64,000 nucleotides of DNA. Source: Pontibacter sp. FD36 (lineage in GTDB: Bacteria > Bacteroidota > Bacteroidia > Cytophagales > Hymenobacteraceae). The stretch lies in the NCBI RefSeq assembly GCF_015686655.1, contig NZ_JADPMP010000013.1, forward strand, positions 1 through 64,000, written 5' to 3'. Under the pieces are notes generated by a model. That model was not told the origin of the DNA. It did not search any database and saw only the letters and a program-made list of their open reading frames with translations. Shown piece by piece: positions 25,886 through 37,194 of this stretch; within the stretch, counting starts at the first letter, position 1; every line of letters starts with the position of its first letter. The position numbers were made by a program, and so were the translations under genes.

Positions 25886-28072
25886 ATGAAGCGATGTTTT
25901 CTACTCACAAGCTGTTTGCTGCTGTTGAACGTTCGGGCAATGGCTTCACACATTGTTGGAGGTGAGTTAGAAATGCAACACCTGGAAGGCTATACCTACC
26001 GTATTTCTCTGATCCTGTATTTTGATGCCGTAAACGGGAATCCAGAGGCTCTGGACGCAAGTGTATCCGTTCGCATATTTGATAAGCGTCTCAATACTCC
26101 CATAAGTGACGTGATTTTGCCCTTGCGCGGTGGAACACCCGTCAACTACACTGATGTTTCCTGTGCCATTGGCGAGCTCCGAACCAGACGCCTGGTTTAT
26201 TACCAGGACTTGGTATTTTCTCCCAGCACTTTCAATAGTCCGGATGGCTATTACATGACCTGGGAGCGCTGCTGCCGCAACAACATCATCACAAATATTA
26301 TTAACCCCGAAGGATCAGGGCAAGCATTTTACTTAGAGTTCCCGGCTGTTTCTCTCAACAACACAGCGTTTGTAAACTCGTCGCCCCGGCTATTTCCTCC
26401 CTTAAGCGACTATGCCTGCGCAAACGAATTATTCTACTATGATTTTGGGGGCATTGATGATGACGGTGATTCACTGGTCTATGAATTGGTAACGCCCTTG
26501 AATGGTTTCACCGGTGGGGGAAGTATCTCCAAACCCATTCCGAGTCCTGCGCCATATCCCGAAGTAATGTGGCGACCCGGATATGACAGCGCCAACCAGA
26601 TACTTGGTTCACCCCCTTTAAGAATTGATGCACAGACCGGTCGCCTCACTGTTCGTCCGCGTAACGTAGGTTTGTTCGTCTTTAGTGTTCGCATACAGGA
26701 GTACCGCAACGGCGTGAAGATAGGTGAAGTACGACGTGACTTTCAACTGCTCGTTAAGGACTGCCCCCGCAATGAATCACCTGTTGTGCTAGCCAAAGCG
26801 AAAGCGCAAAAAAGCTATTACAGGCAGGGCGAAATCTTGCGCATCAGGCCCGGCGAGGCCCGCTGTCTCGATGTGGTCTTTACAGATCCTGACCCTAATT
26901 CTACACTCACCCTTTTTGCCCAGGCTGTCAATTTCAGTAATAGCATTTATTCATTTTCCGGCACCACTTCTGGCGTTGTTAATAGTACCGTTGCTTCCGA
27001 TTCGCTACGGGCAACGCTCTGTTTTACTGAGTGTTTTGACACCGCTGGAGAAGTATACAAACTCAACCTGATTGTAAAAGACAATGCCTGCAGTCTGCCG
27101 CGACTGGACACCCTGGAGGTCAGTTTCATCATTGATCCTATACCCAACGAGCCTCCCAGCATCGATCTTTCCAGGCCAGACAGGGTTATCGAGGTAATGG
27201 AGGGAGATCTGATCGATTTTAATGTACTGGGCTTTGACCCTGACAACGACGAGGTCAGCATCGCAGCTATAGGCAAAAACTTTGATTTGCGGTCTGTGCC
27301 CATTGCTTTTGAAAATCGCTCAGGTATAGGGCAGGTATCATCGCCATTCTCCTGGCAAATAGACTGTGCTGCACTCGCTATACCTTCTTACCTGGTAGAG
27401 TTCACGGCTACCTCCCTGATCTGTGGTGAGCCTGTCTCCCGCACCGAATTGGTTGAAATCCGAACCGTATACCCCAACCAGGCACCAGTATTCACAACAA
27501 ATAAAGAGGTGTTGGTATTCGAAGTCGATCTGAATGAGCAATTCGAGGCCTCCTTCCAGGGAGTAGACCTGGACCTGCACCAATTGAGCATGACAGCCTC
27601 AGTGGAGGGCTTTCGACTGGAAGACATGGGCATGACTTTTACGTCGACAAGCGGGGCTGGAACGTCAGAAGGTCTCTTTACCTGGCAGGCAAACTGTAGC
27701 GTATTTGAGCAGGGCGTTGTGCGCGTTAACTTCCAACTCAAAGAAGATGCCTGTGCACCTTCCCCTGATCAGACCATCACAATGGAATTTAGAGTGCGCG
27801 CCTCGGATTATAAGAACTTTTCACCACCCAATATTTTCACACCAAATGGCGATGGTCTGAACGACTTTTTTGAAATACCAGGTATGCCTGCAGACGTGTG
27901 CACCAGCACATTTCAGCACATCCGCATCTACAACCGTTGGGGTAAGGAGGTTTTCGCCAGCACGGCGCATAACTTTAAATGGGACGGTAAGAACGTAAAC
28001 GACGGGGTATATTACTATGTGATCGACTATGGGGTGGATAAATTCAGAGGCTCAGTGACGCTGGTGCGCTAG
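25886..28072 (+). CDS. Secreted repeat protein with gliding-motility-type (T9SS type B) C-terminal domain, copy 2
   Basis: 728 residues. The signal peptide (MKRCFLLTSCLLLLNVRAMA) leads to SHIVGGELEMQHLEGYTYRI, the same set of beta domains as the upstream copy (NEPPSIDLSRPDRVI, NQAPVFTTNKEVL) and the type B C-terminal domain ending RGSVTLVR. Both proteins match along their full length. Over the last 180 bases the nucleotide sequences differ at only about 11 positions, much closer than the rest. The gap between the copies is 67 bases and holds one GGTATAGC octamer. I infer surface exposure by T9SS. Ligand or adhesion function is unknown. Confidence 0.88.
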   Translation: MKRCFLLTSCLLLLNVRAMASHIVGGELEMQHLEGYTYRISLILYFDAVNGNPEALDASVSVRIFDKRLNTPISDVILPLRGGTPVNYTDVSCAIGELRTRRLVYYQDLVFSPSTFNSPDGYYMTWERCCRNNIITNIINPEGSGQAFYLEFPAVSLNNTAFVNSSPRLFPPLSDYACANELFYYDFGGIDDDGDSLVYELVTPLNGFTGGGSISKPIPSPAPYPEVMWRPGYDSANQILGSPPLRIDAQTGRLTVRPRNVGLFVFSVRIQEYRNGVKIGEVRRDFQLLVKDCPRNESPVVLAKAKAQKSYYRQGEILRIRPGEARCLDVVFTDPDPNSTLTLFAQAVNFSNSIYSFSGTTSGVVNSTVASDSLRATLCFTECFDTAGEVYKLNLIVKDNACSLPRLDTLEVSFIIDPIPNEPPSIDLSRPDRVIEVMEGDLIDFNVLGFDPDNDEVSIAAIGKNFDLRSVPIAFENRSGIGQVSSPFSWQIDCAALAIPSYLVEFTATSLICGEPVSRTELVEIRTVYPNQAPVFTTNKEVLVFEVDLNEQFEASFQGVDLDLHQLSMTASVEGFRLEDMGMTFTSTSGAGTSEGLFTWQANCSVFEQGVVRVNFQLKEDACAPSPDQTITMEFRVRASDYKNFSPPNIFTPNGDGLNDFFEIPGMPADVCTSTFQHIRIYNRWGKEVFASTAHNFKWDGKNVNDGVYYYVIDYGVDKFRGSVTLVR

Positions 28073-28077
28073 TGCAA

Positions 28078-28704
28078 TCAGGTCATAAAGAGAATAACCA
28101 GGTATAGCGTGAGCCAGAGCGCGCCCAGGAAGTGCCAGTAGGTGTTGAGCATCGAGAGCTGTAGTCGGCGGTATGGGTCGCGGATGAAGATCAGGCTGCG
28201 TACGCCATCGCTCGCCATATGGGCAGTCTTGATGAGCAGAAAAGCCAGGAAGATCATACCGCCCAACAGGTGCAGCAGGTGCAGTGCTGTGATCAGGTAT
28301 AAGTAACTGCCCGAAGCTTTGCCGGTAAAGTAGGCACCGGAGACGGTCAGCTCCCGCCAGCCCAGTATCTGGGCTCCGATGAAGGCCACTCCAAGCAAAA
28401 AGGTAATGGCCAGGTAACGCGTCATTTTCCGGAGTTTGTCCTTCTTGTAAATGCGGGGAACTTTGCTGATGGTATAACTGCTGAAAAGCAAAAGCAGCGT
28501 GCTGACACTGAAAAACTTAGGAAGAGAGAATTGTTCACTGCCGAAACCACCCGTCCGGACGAAAGCAACAACCAGTACAAAGAACAGCACGCCAATACCA
28601 ACCATACTCAGGTATAGCAACATCCGTATCGGGTGCAGATGCTCTATTTTGCCAAATGCTGAGCCCTGGCGTGCGTCTACCTTATTCTTTCTATCCTGGT
28701 TCAT
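28078..28704 (-). CDS. Cytochrome c oxidase subunit III-family protein (orphan)
   Basis: 208 residues with five membrane helices (about 28-49, 65-83, 97-116, 135-158 and 188-207), as in the short heme-copper oxidase subunit III. Typical segments are FLLGVAFIGAQILGW, ALHLLHLLGGMIFLAF and the terminal TYWHFLGALWLTLYLVI with conserved His. Subunit III supports assembly and turnover of the oxidase in the cytoplasmic membrane. No other oxidase subunit is near, so it either works with a complex encoded elsewhere or is an accessory paralogue. Its stop is 5 bases from the stop of the converging T9SS protein gene. Confidence 0.87.
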   Translation of the reverse strand: MNQDRKNKVDARQGSAFGKIEHLHPIRMLLYLSMVGIGVLFFVLVVAFVRTGGFGSEQFSLPKFFSVSTLLLLFSSYTISKVPRIYKKDKLRKMTRYLAITFLLGVAFIGAQILGWRELTVSGAYFTGKASGSYLYLITALHLLHLLGGMIFLAFLLIKTAHMASDGVRSLIFIRDPYRRLQLSMLNTYWHFLGALWLTLYLVILFMT

Positions 28705-29001
28705 GTCGAGTCATATCCCCCGAGCATTCCCGTCTTATGGCTGCGGGCCTCCTCTTTTCAATTTGGATGAAGGGTAATTTGTCTATTTCTATATACCATC
28801 TAGAGGAGTTTATAGTTTTGAAAATGCTTCACAAAAAATAAGATTTCACGGTGTTATTCGCGATCTAAAGTAAGATTGACCAGTGCAAGAAAATATTTAG
28901 CCTGTTTTCTTGAAAAAATACCTACACTAAACCTTAACTACCGCTTTACCTTTCTCGGCTGTTTTGCGTTAGCAGGAGTACATGCTACATCAAGCTCCTT
29001 T

Positions 29002-29568
29002 ATGACCAAATTTTTACTGACTGTACTTTGCATTTTATCTATTACCGCATCTGCGTGGGCGCAGCAGCACCGTATACCTTATACGGCCAATAACAGCATG
29101 CAAGTGAGTCTGGAAGGAGAGCAGAACACCTACGATTATCAGTCCAATAAAATGCTGGTGCGCTACGATCAGAATACCCGTAAACTCGAGTGCCTCTTGC
29201 CTATCGAGAACCTGCTTCCGGCTAATGATTCCAGCCCGGTAGCCATGGTGCAGGACATCTTTTTTGCATCCCGCTATCCGGATCTGTACATCGAAATAGA
29301 AGCACCGATCGAGCAGATCAATGCCGGCAACCGTAACCGACAGACACTGAACAGTAGAGTCTTTATCAACATACAAGGTATCATCAAAGAGATAGTCATC
29401 CCGGTCACCTTTACACCCGATCGTAACATGATCACCTTCAGTACCAGTTTTGAGCTGATGCTGCAGGACCTGCGCCTGCGGGTGCCTGCACGCTATACCT
29501 CCAGGCTGACGGGCCGCATGCTGTTCACGATACACAGTGCACGCTGGGCCGACATCAGGAACCGCTAA
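29002..29568 (+). CDS. YceI-like secreted protein
   Basis: 188 residues from the ATG at 29002; a TTG-initiated extension to 28876 is rejected because the signal peptide begins at the ATG (MTKFLLTVLCILSITASAWA). The mature part is beta-rich: NSMQVSLEGEQNTYDYQSNK, LECLLPIENLLPAN, DLYIEIEAPIEQI, SRVFINIQGIIKEIVIPVTF and FSTSFELMLQDLRL. This resembles YceI lipocalin-like proteins, which bind isoprenoid or other lipids in the periplasm. Identification is by pattern only. The patatin-like gene starts 12 bases downstream, so they form one operon. Confidence 0.65.
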   Translation: MTKFLLTVLCILSITASAWAQQHRIPYTANNSMQVSLEGEQNTYDYQSNKMLVRYDQNTRKLECLLPIENLLPANDSSPVAMVQDIFFASRYPDLYIEIEAPIEQINAGNRNRQTLNSRVFINIQGIIKEIVIPVTFTPDRNMITFSTSFELMLQDLRLRVPARYTSRLTGRMLFTIHSARWADIRNR

Positions 29569-29580
29569 AAACACATTGCT

Positions 29581-31932
29581 ATGCGCCTATTGCAGGCTGC
29601 CCGCCAATTTACGCTGTTGCAGGTACTCCGAAACACCCTCCCTTACCTGCTGATTTTGGCCCTGCTGACTAGCAGGTCCACAACTGGCTATGCCCAAAAA
29701 GTAGCACTTGTGCTGAGCGGTGGGGGTGCCAAAGGTATAGCTCATGTGGGAGTACTGAAAGCGCTGGAGGAGAACAACATCCCGATCGACTACATCGTGG
29801 GCACTTCCATGGGCGGTATTGTGGGTGCCCTTTATGCGGCAGGCTACTCCCCCGCTGAGATCGAGTACCTGATCCACACTGAGGCTTTTCAGGCCTGGGC
29901 TACCGGCAAGCCGGAGCAGAACTATACCTACAACTTTGCCTCCCCGGACCCAAACCCCTCCCTGCTCAAACTGCACGTAGCACTCGACTCGGCTTTCCAG
30001 GCCAAGCTGACTTCCAATCTGGTAAATGATGCTTCGCTTAATTTTGCCCTGGCCCAGCTTCTCTCACAGCCTGCTGCCCGTGCCGGCTACGACTTTGACA
30101 AACTCATGGTGCCCTACCGCTGCGTAGCCGCAGATATCTTCACCCAGCAACAGGTGATCCTGCGCAAGGGTCAGCTCGCCGATGCGGTGCGGGCCACGCT
30201 TACGGTGCCCTTGTTCTACAAGCCCATCCGGATAGAAAAGCGCCTGCTCTTTGACGGCGGATTGTACAACAACTTTCCCGTAGACGTAGCCCGAAATGAC
30301 TTCAATCCGGATATCATCATTGGGGTGAACGTATCGTCCAAAACCTACAGCGAGTATCCCTACGACAAAGACGACTTTGACCTAGCCTATACCCTGCTCT
30401 ACGCTATGATGTCGAACTCCGACTCTACGGCGCTGCATGAAAAGGACATCTACCTGCAACCTGAGCTGGGCAACCTGACTTCACTTGATTTCAAAAATGT
30501 AGAGGACTTTTTCGCAGCGGGTTACAAGGAGGCGAACACGAACATGGAGCAGATCCTGAAGAAAATAAAACGTAGGGTAGGTCCTGAGGAGCTCAGTGCA
30601 AAGCGGGAAAAATTCAGAAGCGGGTTTCAGCCACACGCCTTCCGCAACGTCGAGATACAGGGTCTGAAAAGAAACCAGCAGGGTTTCGTGGAGCGCTTTT
30701 TCAGAAGCTCCCAGGGGGACGGCTATACCATGCAGGAAGTGAAAACGGGCTATTTCCGTCTGGCTGCCATTGATAACTTCCGCAACCTTTACCCGACCAT
30801 GCGCTATGACAACAAGGCCAAAACCTACGACCTGCTCCTCAATGTGAAAAAGGAGGATGGTTTGAAGATCGCCCTGGGAGGCGTGCTGGCTTCCCGCCCG
30901 ATCGACAATATATATGCCGGTCTGGAGTACAGTGTGCTCGGTCGGCAGCTCTATACCTTTGCCGGAAGTTTTCAGACTGGCAGGTTCTACCAGGGAGCCC
31001 AATTGCGGACGCGCATTGACGTGCCTGCCAGCTTGCCTTATTATGTGGAGCCCGCCTTTACTTACAACCACTGGAATTTTCTGTCAACCACGGGTCTGCT
31101 GCTAGAGCGCAACAACCTGCCACTGCTGGAACAAACCGATCGCAACTTTGCTGTTAATCTGGGTTTTACCAATACCTACAAAGGCAAGCTGGTGCTGAGC
31201 GCAGCCTATGCGCAGCATATAGACAGGTATAGCAACCGCCTTGAGATTCAGCGATCCGACACCCTCGATCGCACGGCTACCAGCGGCATGACGGCAAGCG
31301 CCACTTTCAGGCGTGGCGGGCTCAACCGCAAGCAGTACCCCTCGGGCGGGCGCATGTTCACGGCCACGGGCCGACTGGTCAGCGCTACCGAAAAGTATAG
31401 CCCCGGCTCTACTGCCAATGCCTCACAGGAGCTTTCAGCAGATCATAGCTGGTTCTATGGACGTTTGCTTTTTGAGGACTTTGCAGGCAATGGCAGTCAT
31501 CGTATCGGATACAGACTGGAGGGCGTCATCTCGACCCAGCCTTTCTTCAGCAACTACCGCTCTACCCTGACCATAGCACCGGCCTTCCATCCTTTGGCTG
31601 ACAGCCGCACGCTTTTTCTGGATCGGTTCAGGGCACATGAATTTGTGGCGGGTGGTCTGCAGTATGTATACCTGATCACACCAAGGCTGGAGGCCCGCAC
31701 CGAGGGTTATGTGTTTCAGCCCTACCGGCCTATTCTTCAGGACAGTGACCAACAGGCATACTATGGAAAGAAACTCACAGGTACGGGTGTGGCCGCCACG
31801 GCAGCTGTCGTTTACCATGGCATACTGGGCCCTGCTGCCCTGAGTCTGAATTACTACAACGACCAGACCAAAGAATGGGGCGTGCTGTTTCACCTTGGCT
31901 TTCTGCTGTTTCAAAACAAAGCATTAGAGTAA
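29581..31932 (+). CDS. Patatin-like phospholipase fused to an outer-membrane beta-barrel
   Basis: 783 residues. A signal peptide (about 20-39, LPYLLILALLTSRSTTGYAQ) precedes a patatin domain (about 41-330): the oxyanion loop LSGGGAKGIAH, the nucleophile S76 in GTSMGG and the dyad Asp D225 in DGG. A POTRA-like segment (about 355-425) follows, and then a 16-strand-type BamA/TpsB-like barrel of alternating strands to the end (LFHLGFLLFQN). This is the arrangement of PlpD-type (type Vd) proteins and of Bacteroidota patatin/BamA fusions. It predicts a lipid acyl hydrolase tethered to, or secreted through, its own barrel. Confidence 0.92.
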   Translation: MRLLQAARQFTLLQVLRNTLPYLLILALLTSRSTTGYAQKVALVLSGGGAKGIAHVGVLKALEENNIPIDYIVGTSMGGIVGALYAAGYSPAEIEYLIHTEAFQAWATGKPEQNYTYNFASPDPNPSLLKLHVALDSAFQAKLTSNLVNDASLNFALAQLLSQPAARAGYDFDKLMVPYRCVAADIFTQQQVILRKGQLADAVRATLTVPLFYKPIRIEKRLLFDGGLYNNFPVDVARNDFNPDIIIGVNVSSKTYSEYPYDKDDFDLAYTLLYAMMSNSDSTALHEKDIYLQPELGNLTSLDFKNVEDFFAAGYKEANTNMEQILKKIKRRVGPEELSAKREKFRSGFQPHAFRNVEIQGLKRNQQGFVERFFRSSQGDGYTMQEVKTGYFRLAAIDNFRNLYPTMRYDNKAKTYDLLLNVKKEDGLKIALGGVLASRPIDNIYAGLEYSVLGRQLYTFAGSFQTGRFYQGAQLRTRIDVPASLPYYVEPAFTYNHWNFLSTTGLLLERNNLPLLEQTDRNFAVNLGFTNTYKGKLVLSAAYAQHIDRYSNRLEIQRSDTLDRTATSGMTASATFRRGGLNRKQYPSGGRMFTATGRLVSATEKYSPGSTANASQELSADHSWFYGRLLFEDFAGNGSHRIGYRLEGVISTQPFFSNYRSTLTIAPAFHPLADSRTLFLDRFRAHEFVAGGLQYVYLITPRLEARTEGYVFQPYRPILQDSDQQAYYGKKLTGTGVAATAAVVYHGILGPAALSLNYYNDQTKEWGVLFHLGFLLFQNKALE

Positions 31933-32054
31933 ACTGGGTGATGAGTCTGACCGTTCGGGCAGGTTAATCTGCTTTTTGGGAGGAATGGTCTTCAACTATT
32001 TCCCACTTTCCCAATAATCTCTATATTTGGCAATTACAACCAACCCATACCTGT

Positions 32055-32555
32055 ATGAAAAAACTATTTGCTCTTCTACTTGCAGCTGCCGCACTGCAGT
32101 CCTGCTCACAGACCAACACAACCAACGAAGGTCAGGAAATCACCACAGCTGCTACCGAAACAGAGACAAACACCTACGGCGCATCCTTTACGGAAGACAA
32201 CGTACTCTCTGCGGGTCAACTGCAGCAGGCTGTCGGCGGGAACGACTCCATACAGGCTACCGTTGCCGCTGAAATTGTGCAGAGCTGCCAGTCAAAAGGA
32301 TGCTGGATGGATGTGAAGCTGGAGGATGGCAGCACGATGAAAGTAACTTTCCGCGACTACGGTTTTTTCCTGCCGGTGGAGGACCTCTCAGGCAAAACGG
32401 CTGTATTTACAGGTATGGCCAAGCATGAAGTGATTTCCGTGGAGGACCAGCGCCACTTTGCTGAGGATGCCGGTAAGTCTGCCGAGGAGATTGCCGCCAT
32501 TACCCAACCAAGAGAAGAGCTGCGTTTTGTAGCCGACGGCGTGAAACTGAAGTAG
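32055..32555 (+). CDS. DUF4920-family lipoprotein
   Basis: 166 residues. A lipoprotein signal ends ALQSC with C17 as the lipidated residue, followed by a Thr/Glu-rich linker (about 18-45). The DUF4920 domain follows: IQATVAAEIVQSCQSKGCWM with two Cys, VTFRDYGFFLPVEDLSGKT and GMAKHEVISVEDQRHFAED. The two Cys and the His could bind a metal, but this is inference. The fold resembles OB-type beta barrels. A strong terminator follows. Confidence 0.88.
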   Translation: MKKLFALLLAAAALQSCSQTNTTNEGQEITTAATETETNTYGASFTEDNVLSAGQLQQAVGGNDSIQATVAAEIVQSCQSKGCWMDVKLEDGSTMKVTFRDYGFFLPVEDLSGKTAVFTGMAKHEVISVEDQRHFAEDAGKSAEEIAAITQPREELRFVADGVKLK

Positions 32556-32581
32556 GCGATTGCGCTATACCTATACCTGAG

Positions 32582-32612
32582 CGGCTGTTCTTTCGGAGCA
32601 GCCGTTTTTTTT
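32582..32612 (+). terminator. Terminator of the DUF4920 gene
   Basis: CGGCTG pairs with CAGCCG across an 11-base loop that itself can extend the stem, followed by eight T. Confidence 0.9.
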
Positions 32613-32654
32613 ATACCTGTGCTGTATACTTTATACCAAGGTTTGGCAGTGCCG

Positions 32655-32806
32655 CTAAGCGTTTGCTTAGGCCCTCCGCATCTGTGAGGTATGCAGCTGC
32701 GTCCCGCCAATATGCCGTGAGGCACAGATAGAAGCGGCCAGAGTCCGCCTGATAGCTCACACTCGCGGGACGCGGCCGAGGGCGTTATCAGATAACTTAA
32801 CGCCTC
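32655..32806. repeat. GC-rich block of interlocking inverted repeats
   Basis: CTAAGC/GCTTAG form a 6-bp hairpin (32655-32670). ATCTGTG at 32680-32686 pairs with CACAGAT at 32723-32729. GCTGCGTCCCGC at 32696-32707 pairs with GCGGGACGCGGC at 32765-32776 (12 bp with one wobble). GAGGGCGTTA at 32778-32787 pairs with TAACGCCTC at 32798-32806. Some pairs exclude or cross others, so alternative or knotted folds are possible. It may be a small RNA or an immobilised repeat; strand is undecided. Confidence 0.45.
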
Positions 32807-32821
32807 CAATACCTGGGATAG

Positions 32822-34924
<2,103 letters not shown>

Positions 34925-34943
34925 CCTGATAAGCTTTACAAAA

Positions 34944-34978
34944 AATAAGCGCCGGTCTGAAAAAGACCGGCGCTTATT
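34944..34978. terminator. Terminator of ligA
   Basis: AATAAGCGCCGGTCT pairs perfectly with AGACCGGCGCTTATT (15 bp) around GAAAA, 20 bases past the ligA stop. Confidence 0.92.
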
Positions 34979-35337
34979 AATTACAAACAAACAATAAAAA
35001 CAATTAAACTTTAGTACAGGCCGCTAAGCCCGTCTCCCCAGCACAGCATGTTAGCCGAGGTGATGCTACAAATGGAGGCATTTAATCGGACAAATAAAAA
35101 TGAAATAGACGAACAGCTGAAAAGGATATACAAACAACCATTTCTCGCCTTTTCTGATTTGATCTTTTAAATTGAAGCTTTGATAGGGCTCCTTTGCCCT
35201 TCTGTATAGTATAGGCTCGTAGTTATATGGAAGCAGCGTAATATTGCTTAACTTCAGCATCAGACTTACGTTTAGATTCGCTTTCATCACCCATTAGCAT
35301 TACAGCCTTGAACTTAATAGCCCTACCACCATTTACC
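34979..35337. other. Intergenic region before the two-component genes
   Basis: About 360 AT-rich bases. Two competing short frames overlap here: a 74-codon minus-strand frame (35066-35290) and a 40-codon plus-strand frame (about 35049-35171). Neither has clear gene features and I call neither. The promoter of the kinase gene should lie near 35280-35330. Confidence 0.4.
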
Positions 35338-36351
35338 ATGAAAAAGCGGTACAAATTAACCATACATGTGGCAGCCTGGGCGTTTTTTGGAGCTTGGATC
35401 TTCTACATTCAGTTTCAGCGCGGCCTCACTTTCAACAAGGCCGTTGACTCACTGGTAGGCTTGAGCTTTGCCATGATGATTTTCTACCTCAACTGGTATG
35501 TGCTGATCCCCCGCTTTCTGGCGCGAAACCAGATCTTCGGATACCTGGGAGTTGTCCTGCTTACGCTGACTGCCGTCGCGCTGGTACGCTCGCCTCTCGA
35601 TTTCTACGTGTTCCGGGAGTTTAACCCTGGTATGACAATGCTCTACTCTTCGGATCGCATTCTCAACTATGTGCTGGCAGGCCTGATCGTGGTGTTCATC
35701 AGTTCGGCCCTGAAGGTAACCGGCAACTATATTCGTAATGAGCGGCGCAACAAAGAGCTTGAAAACCAGAAACTGGCCGCCGAGCTGAACTTCCTGAAGT
35801 CGCAGGTGAACCCGCACTTTCTTTTTAACACGCTCAACAACATTTACTCGCTGGCCTACAAGCAGTCACCCGAAACACCGGATGCCATCATGAAGCTCTC
35901 GCTCCTGATGCGCTACATGCTCTATGAAAGCAACGACACGCTGGTGAGTCTGGAGAAGGAAGTAGAACACATTCAGAATTTTATAGACCTGCAGAAGCTG
36001 CGCTTGCGCGAACAGACCAGCATCCGCCTGAACGTGGAAGGTGACACATCCGGCAAACAGATTGCCCCCATGCTGCTGATGACACTAGTGGAGAATGCTT
36101 TCAAGCATGGACTCGTGAGCCGCAACGAGGTGGGTATCACGCTCAACCTGGTGGTGACGGATGGCTGGCTCCAGTTCTCTACCGTGAACAATAGCAGTAC
36201 TCACAAAAAGAAGGACTTTGGCGGCATTGGTTTGCAAAATCTAAAGCAACGCCTTAACTTGCTCTACCCTCATCGACACGAGCTGTATTTAGAAGAAAAA
36301 GACGATACATTTTTTGCTTCGCTGAAACTGTACTTCCAACCAAAAAAATAA
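35338..36351 (+). CDS. LytS/YehU-type membrane sensor histidine kinase
   Basis: 337 residues from the ATG at 35338. Four N-terminal membrane helices (about 9-26, 40-58, 68-84 and 108-126) lead through a short coiled coil to the His_kinase domain. The phospho-accepting H160 is in SQVNPHFLFNTLNNIYSLAY. A degenerate HATPase follows with LVENAFKHGLVS and GGIGLQNLKQRLNLLY. There is no periplasmic sensor domain, so the membrane part or a partner must sense the signal. The response regulator starts 4 bases downstream, making a tight operon. The proximity to dapA is not known to be functional. Confidence 0.93.
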   Translation: MKKRYKLTIHVAAWAFFGAWIFYIQFQRGLTFNKAVDSLVGLSFAMMIFYLNWYVLIPRFLARNQIFGYLGVVLLTLTAVALVRSPLDFYVFREFNPGMTMLYSSDRILNYVLAGLIVVFISSALKVTGNYIRNERRNKELENQKLAAELNFLKSQVNPHFLFNTLNNIYSLAYKQSPETPDAIMKLSLLMRYMLYESNDTLVSLEKEVEHIQNFIDLQKLRLREQTSIRLNVEGDTSGKQIAPMLLMTLVENAFKHGLVSRNEVGITLNLVVTDGWLQFSTVNNSSTHKKKDFGGIGLQNLKQRLNLLYPHRHELYLEEKDDTFFASLKLYFQPKK

Positions 36352-36355
36352 ACCT

Positions 36356-37090
36356 ATGACCATCCGCTGCCTTGCCGTTGACGACGAGCCACTTGCCCTC
36401 GATATCATTGAGAGCTATGTGAGCAAACTGCCTTTCCTCAAACTCGTGAAAACGTGCTCCAGCGCCACGGAGGCCATGCAGGTACTGCAGGAAGAGCAGA
36501 TCGACCTGATGTTTTTGGACATCGAGATGCCCGAACTCACAGGTATACAGTTTCTGAACATTCTCAAGAACCAGCCGCTGATCATTTTCACAACGGCTTA
36601 TCCTAACTATGCGCTTGAGGGCTTCAACCACGATGCCGTGGACTACCTCCTCAAGCCGATCCCCTACGACCGCTTTCTGAAGGCTGTGACCAAAGCACAG
36701 GAACGCCTGCAGCGCAGCCATAAGTCACCAGAGGCCCCGGCAGCCGCCCCTGCCCCACATGCACCCGAGCAGGATTTCATGTTCGTGAAAGCCGACTACA
36801 AAACCGTGCGTGTGGACTTTGCCGACATCCTCTGGATCGAGGGCCTGAAGGACTACATCATCATCCAAACCAAAGACCAGAAGATTATCACACTGCTGAG
36901 CATGAACAAGGCTATGGAAAAGCTGCCTGAGTCAAAGTTCATGCGCGTGCACCGCTCCTTTATCGTGGCCCTTCATAAGATCGACAGCATTGAGAAAAGC
37001 CGCATCCGCATCGGGAATAAGGAAATCCCGATTGGAGAGGTATACAAAGACCATTTTCTGCATTGGGTGGAGGAGAATAATATACAGTAG
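36356..37090 (+). CDS. LytTR-family response regulator
   Basis: 244 residues. A receiver domain (about 3-118) has acidic residues D9-D10, phospho-acceptor D55 in FLDIEMPE, T in FTTAYPNY and K in LKPIPYDRF. An Ala/Pro linker (about 122-137) joins it to a LytTR DNA-binding domain (about 140-240: FVKADYKTVRVDFADILWIE, MRVHRSFIVALHKI). It is the partner of the kinase 4 bases upstream. LytTR proteins bind direct repeats in target promoters; I did not find an obvious pair upstream of the operon itself. Confidence 0.95.
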   Translation: MTIRCLAVDDEPLALDIIESYVSKLPFLKLVKTCSSATEAMQVLQEEQIDLMFLDIEMPELTGIQFLNILKNQPLIIFTTAYPNYALEGFNHDAVDYLLKPIPYDRFLKAVTKAQERLQRSHKSPEAPAAAPAPHAPEQDFMFVKADYKTVRVDFADILWIEGLKDYIIIQTKDQKIITLLSMNKAMEKLPESKFMRVHRSFIVALHKIDSIEKSRIRIGNKEIPIGEVYKDHFLHWVEENNIQ

Positions 37091-37194
37091 GGAGCCCTTG
37101 ATCAGTTAAATGTAGCTGGTATCATCATACGCAAAGGCAAGCACTTGCAGAATCCGCTGGATAGTTCGAACTTCGTGCTTTAGAAAAACAGCGC

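Noticed and set aside
35066-35290. 74-codon minus-strand frame before the sensor kinase
   Set aside because: A competing plus-strand frame overlaps it and neither has a start signal, motif or conserved-looking composition.
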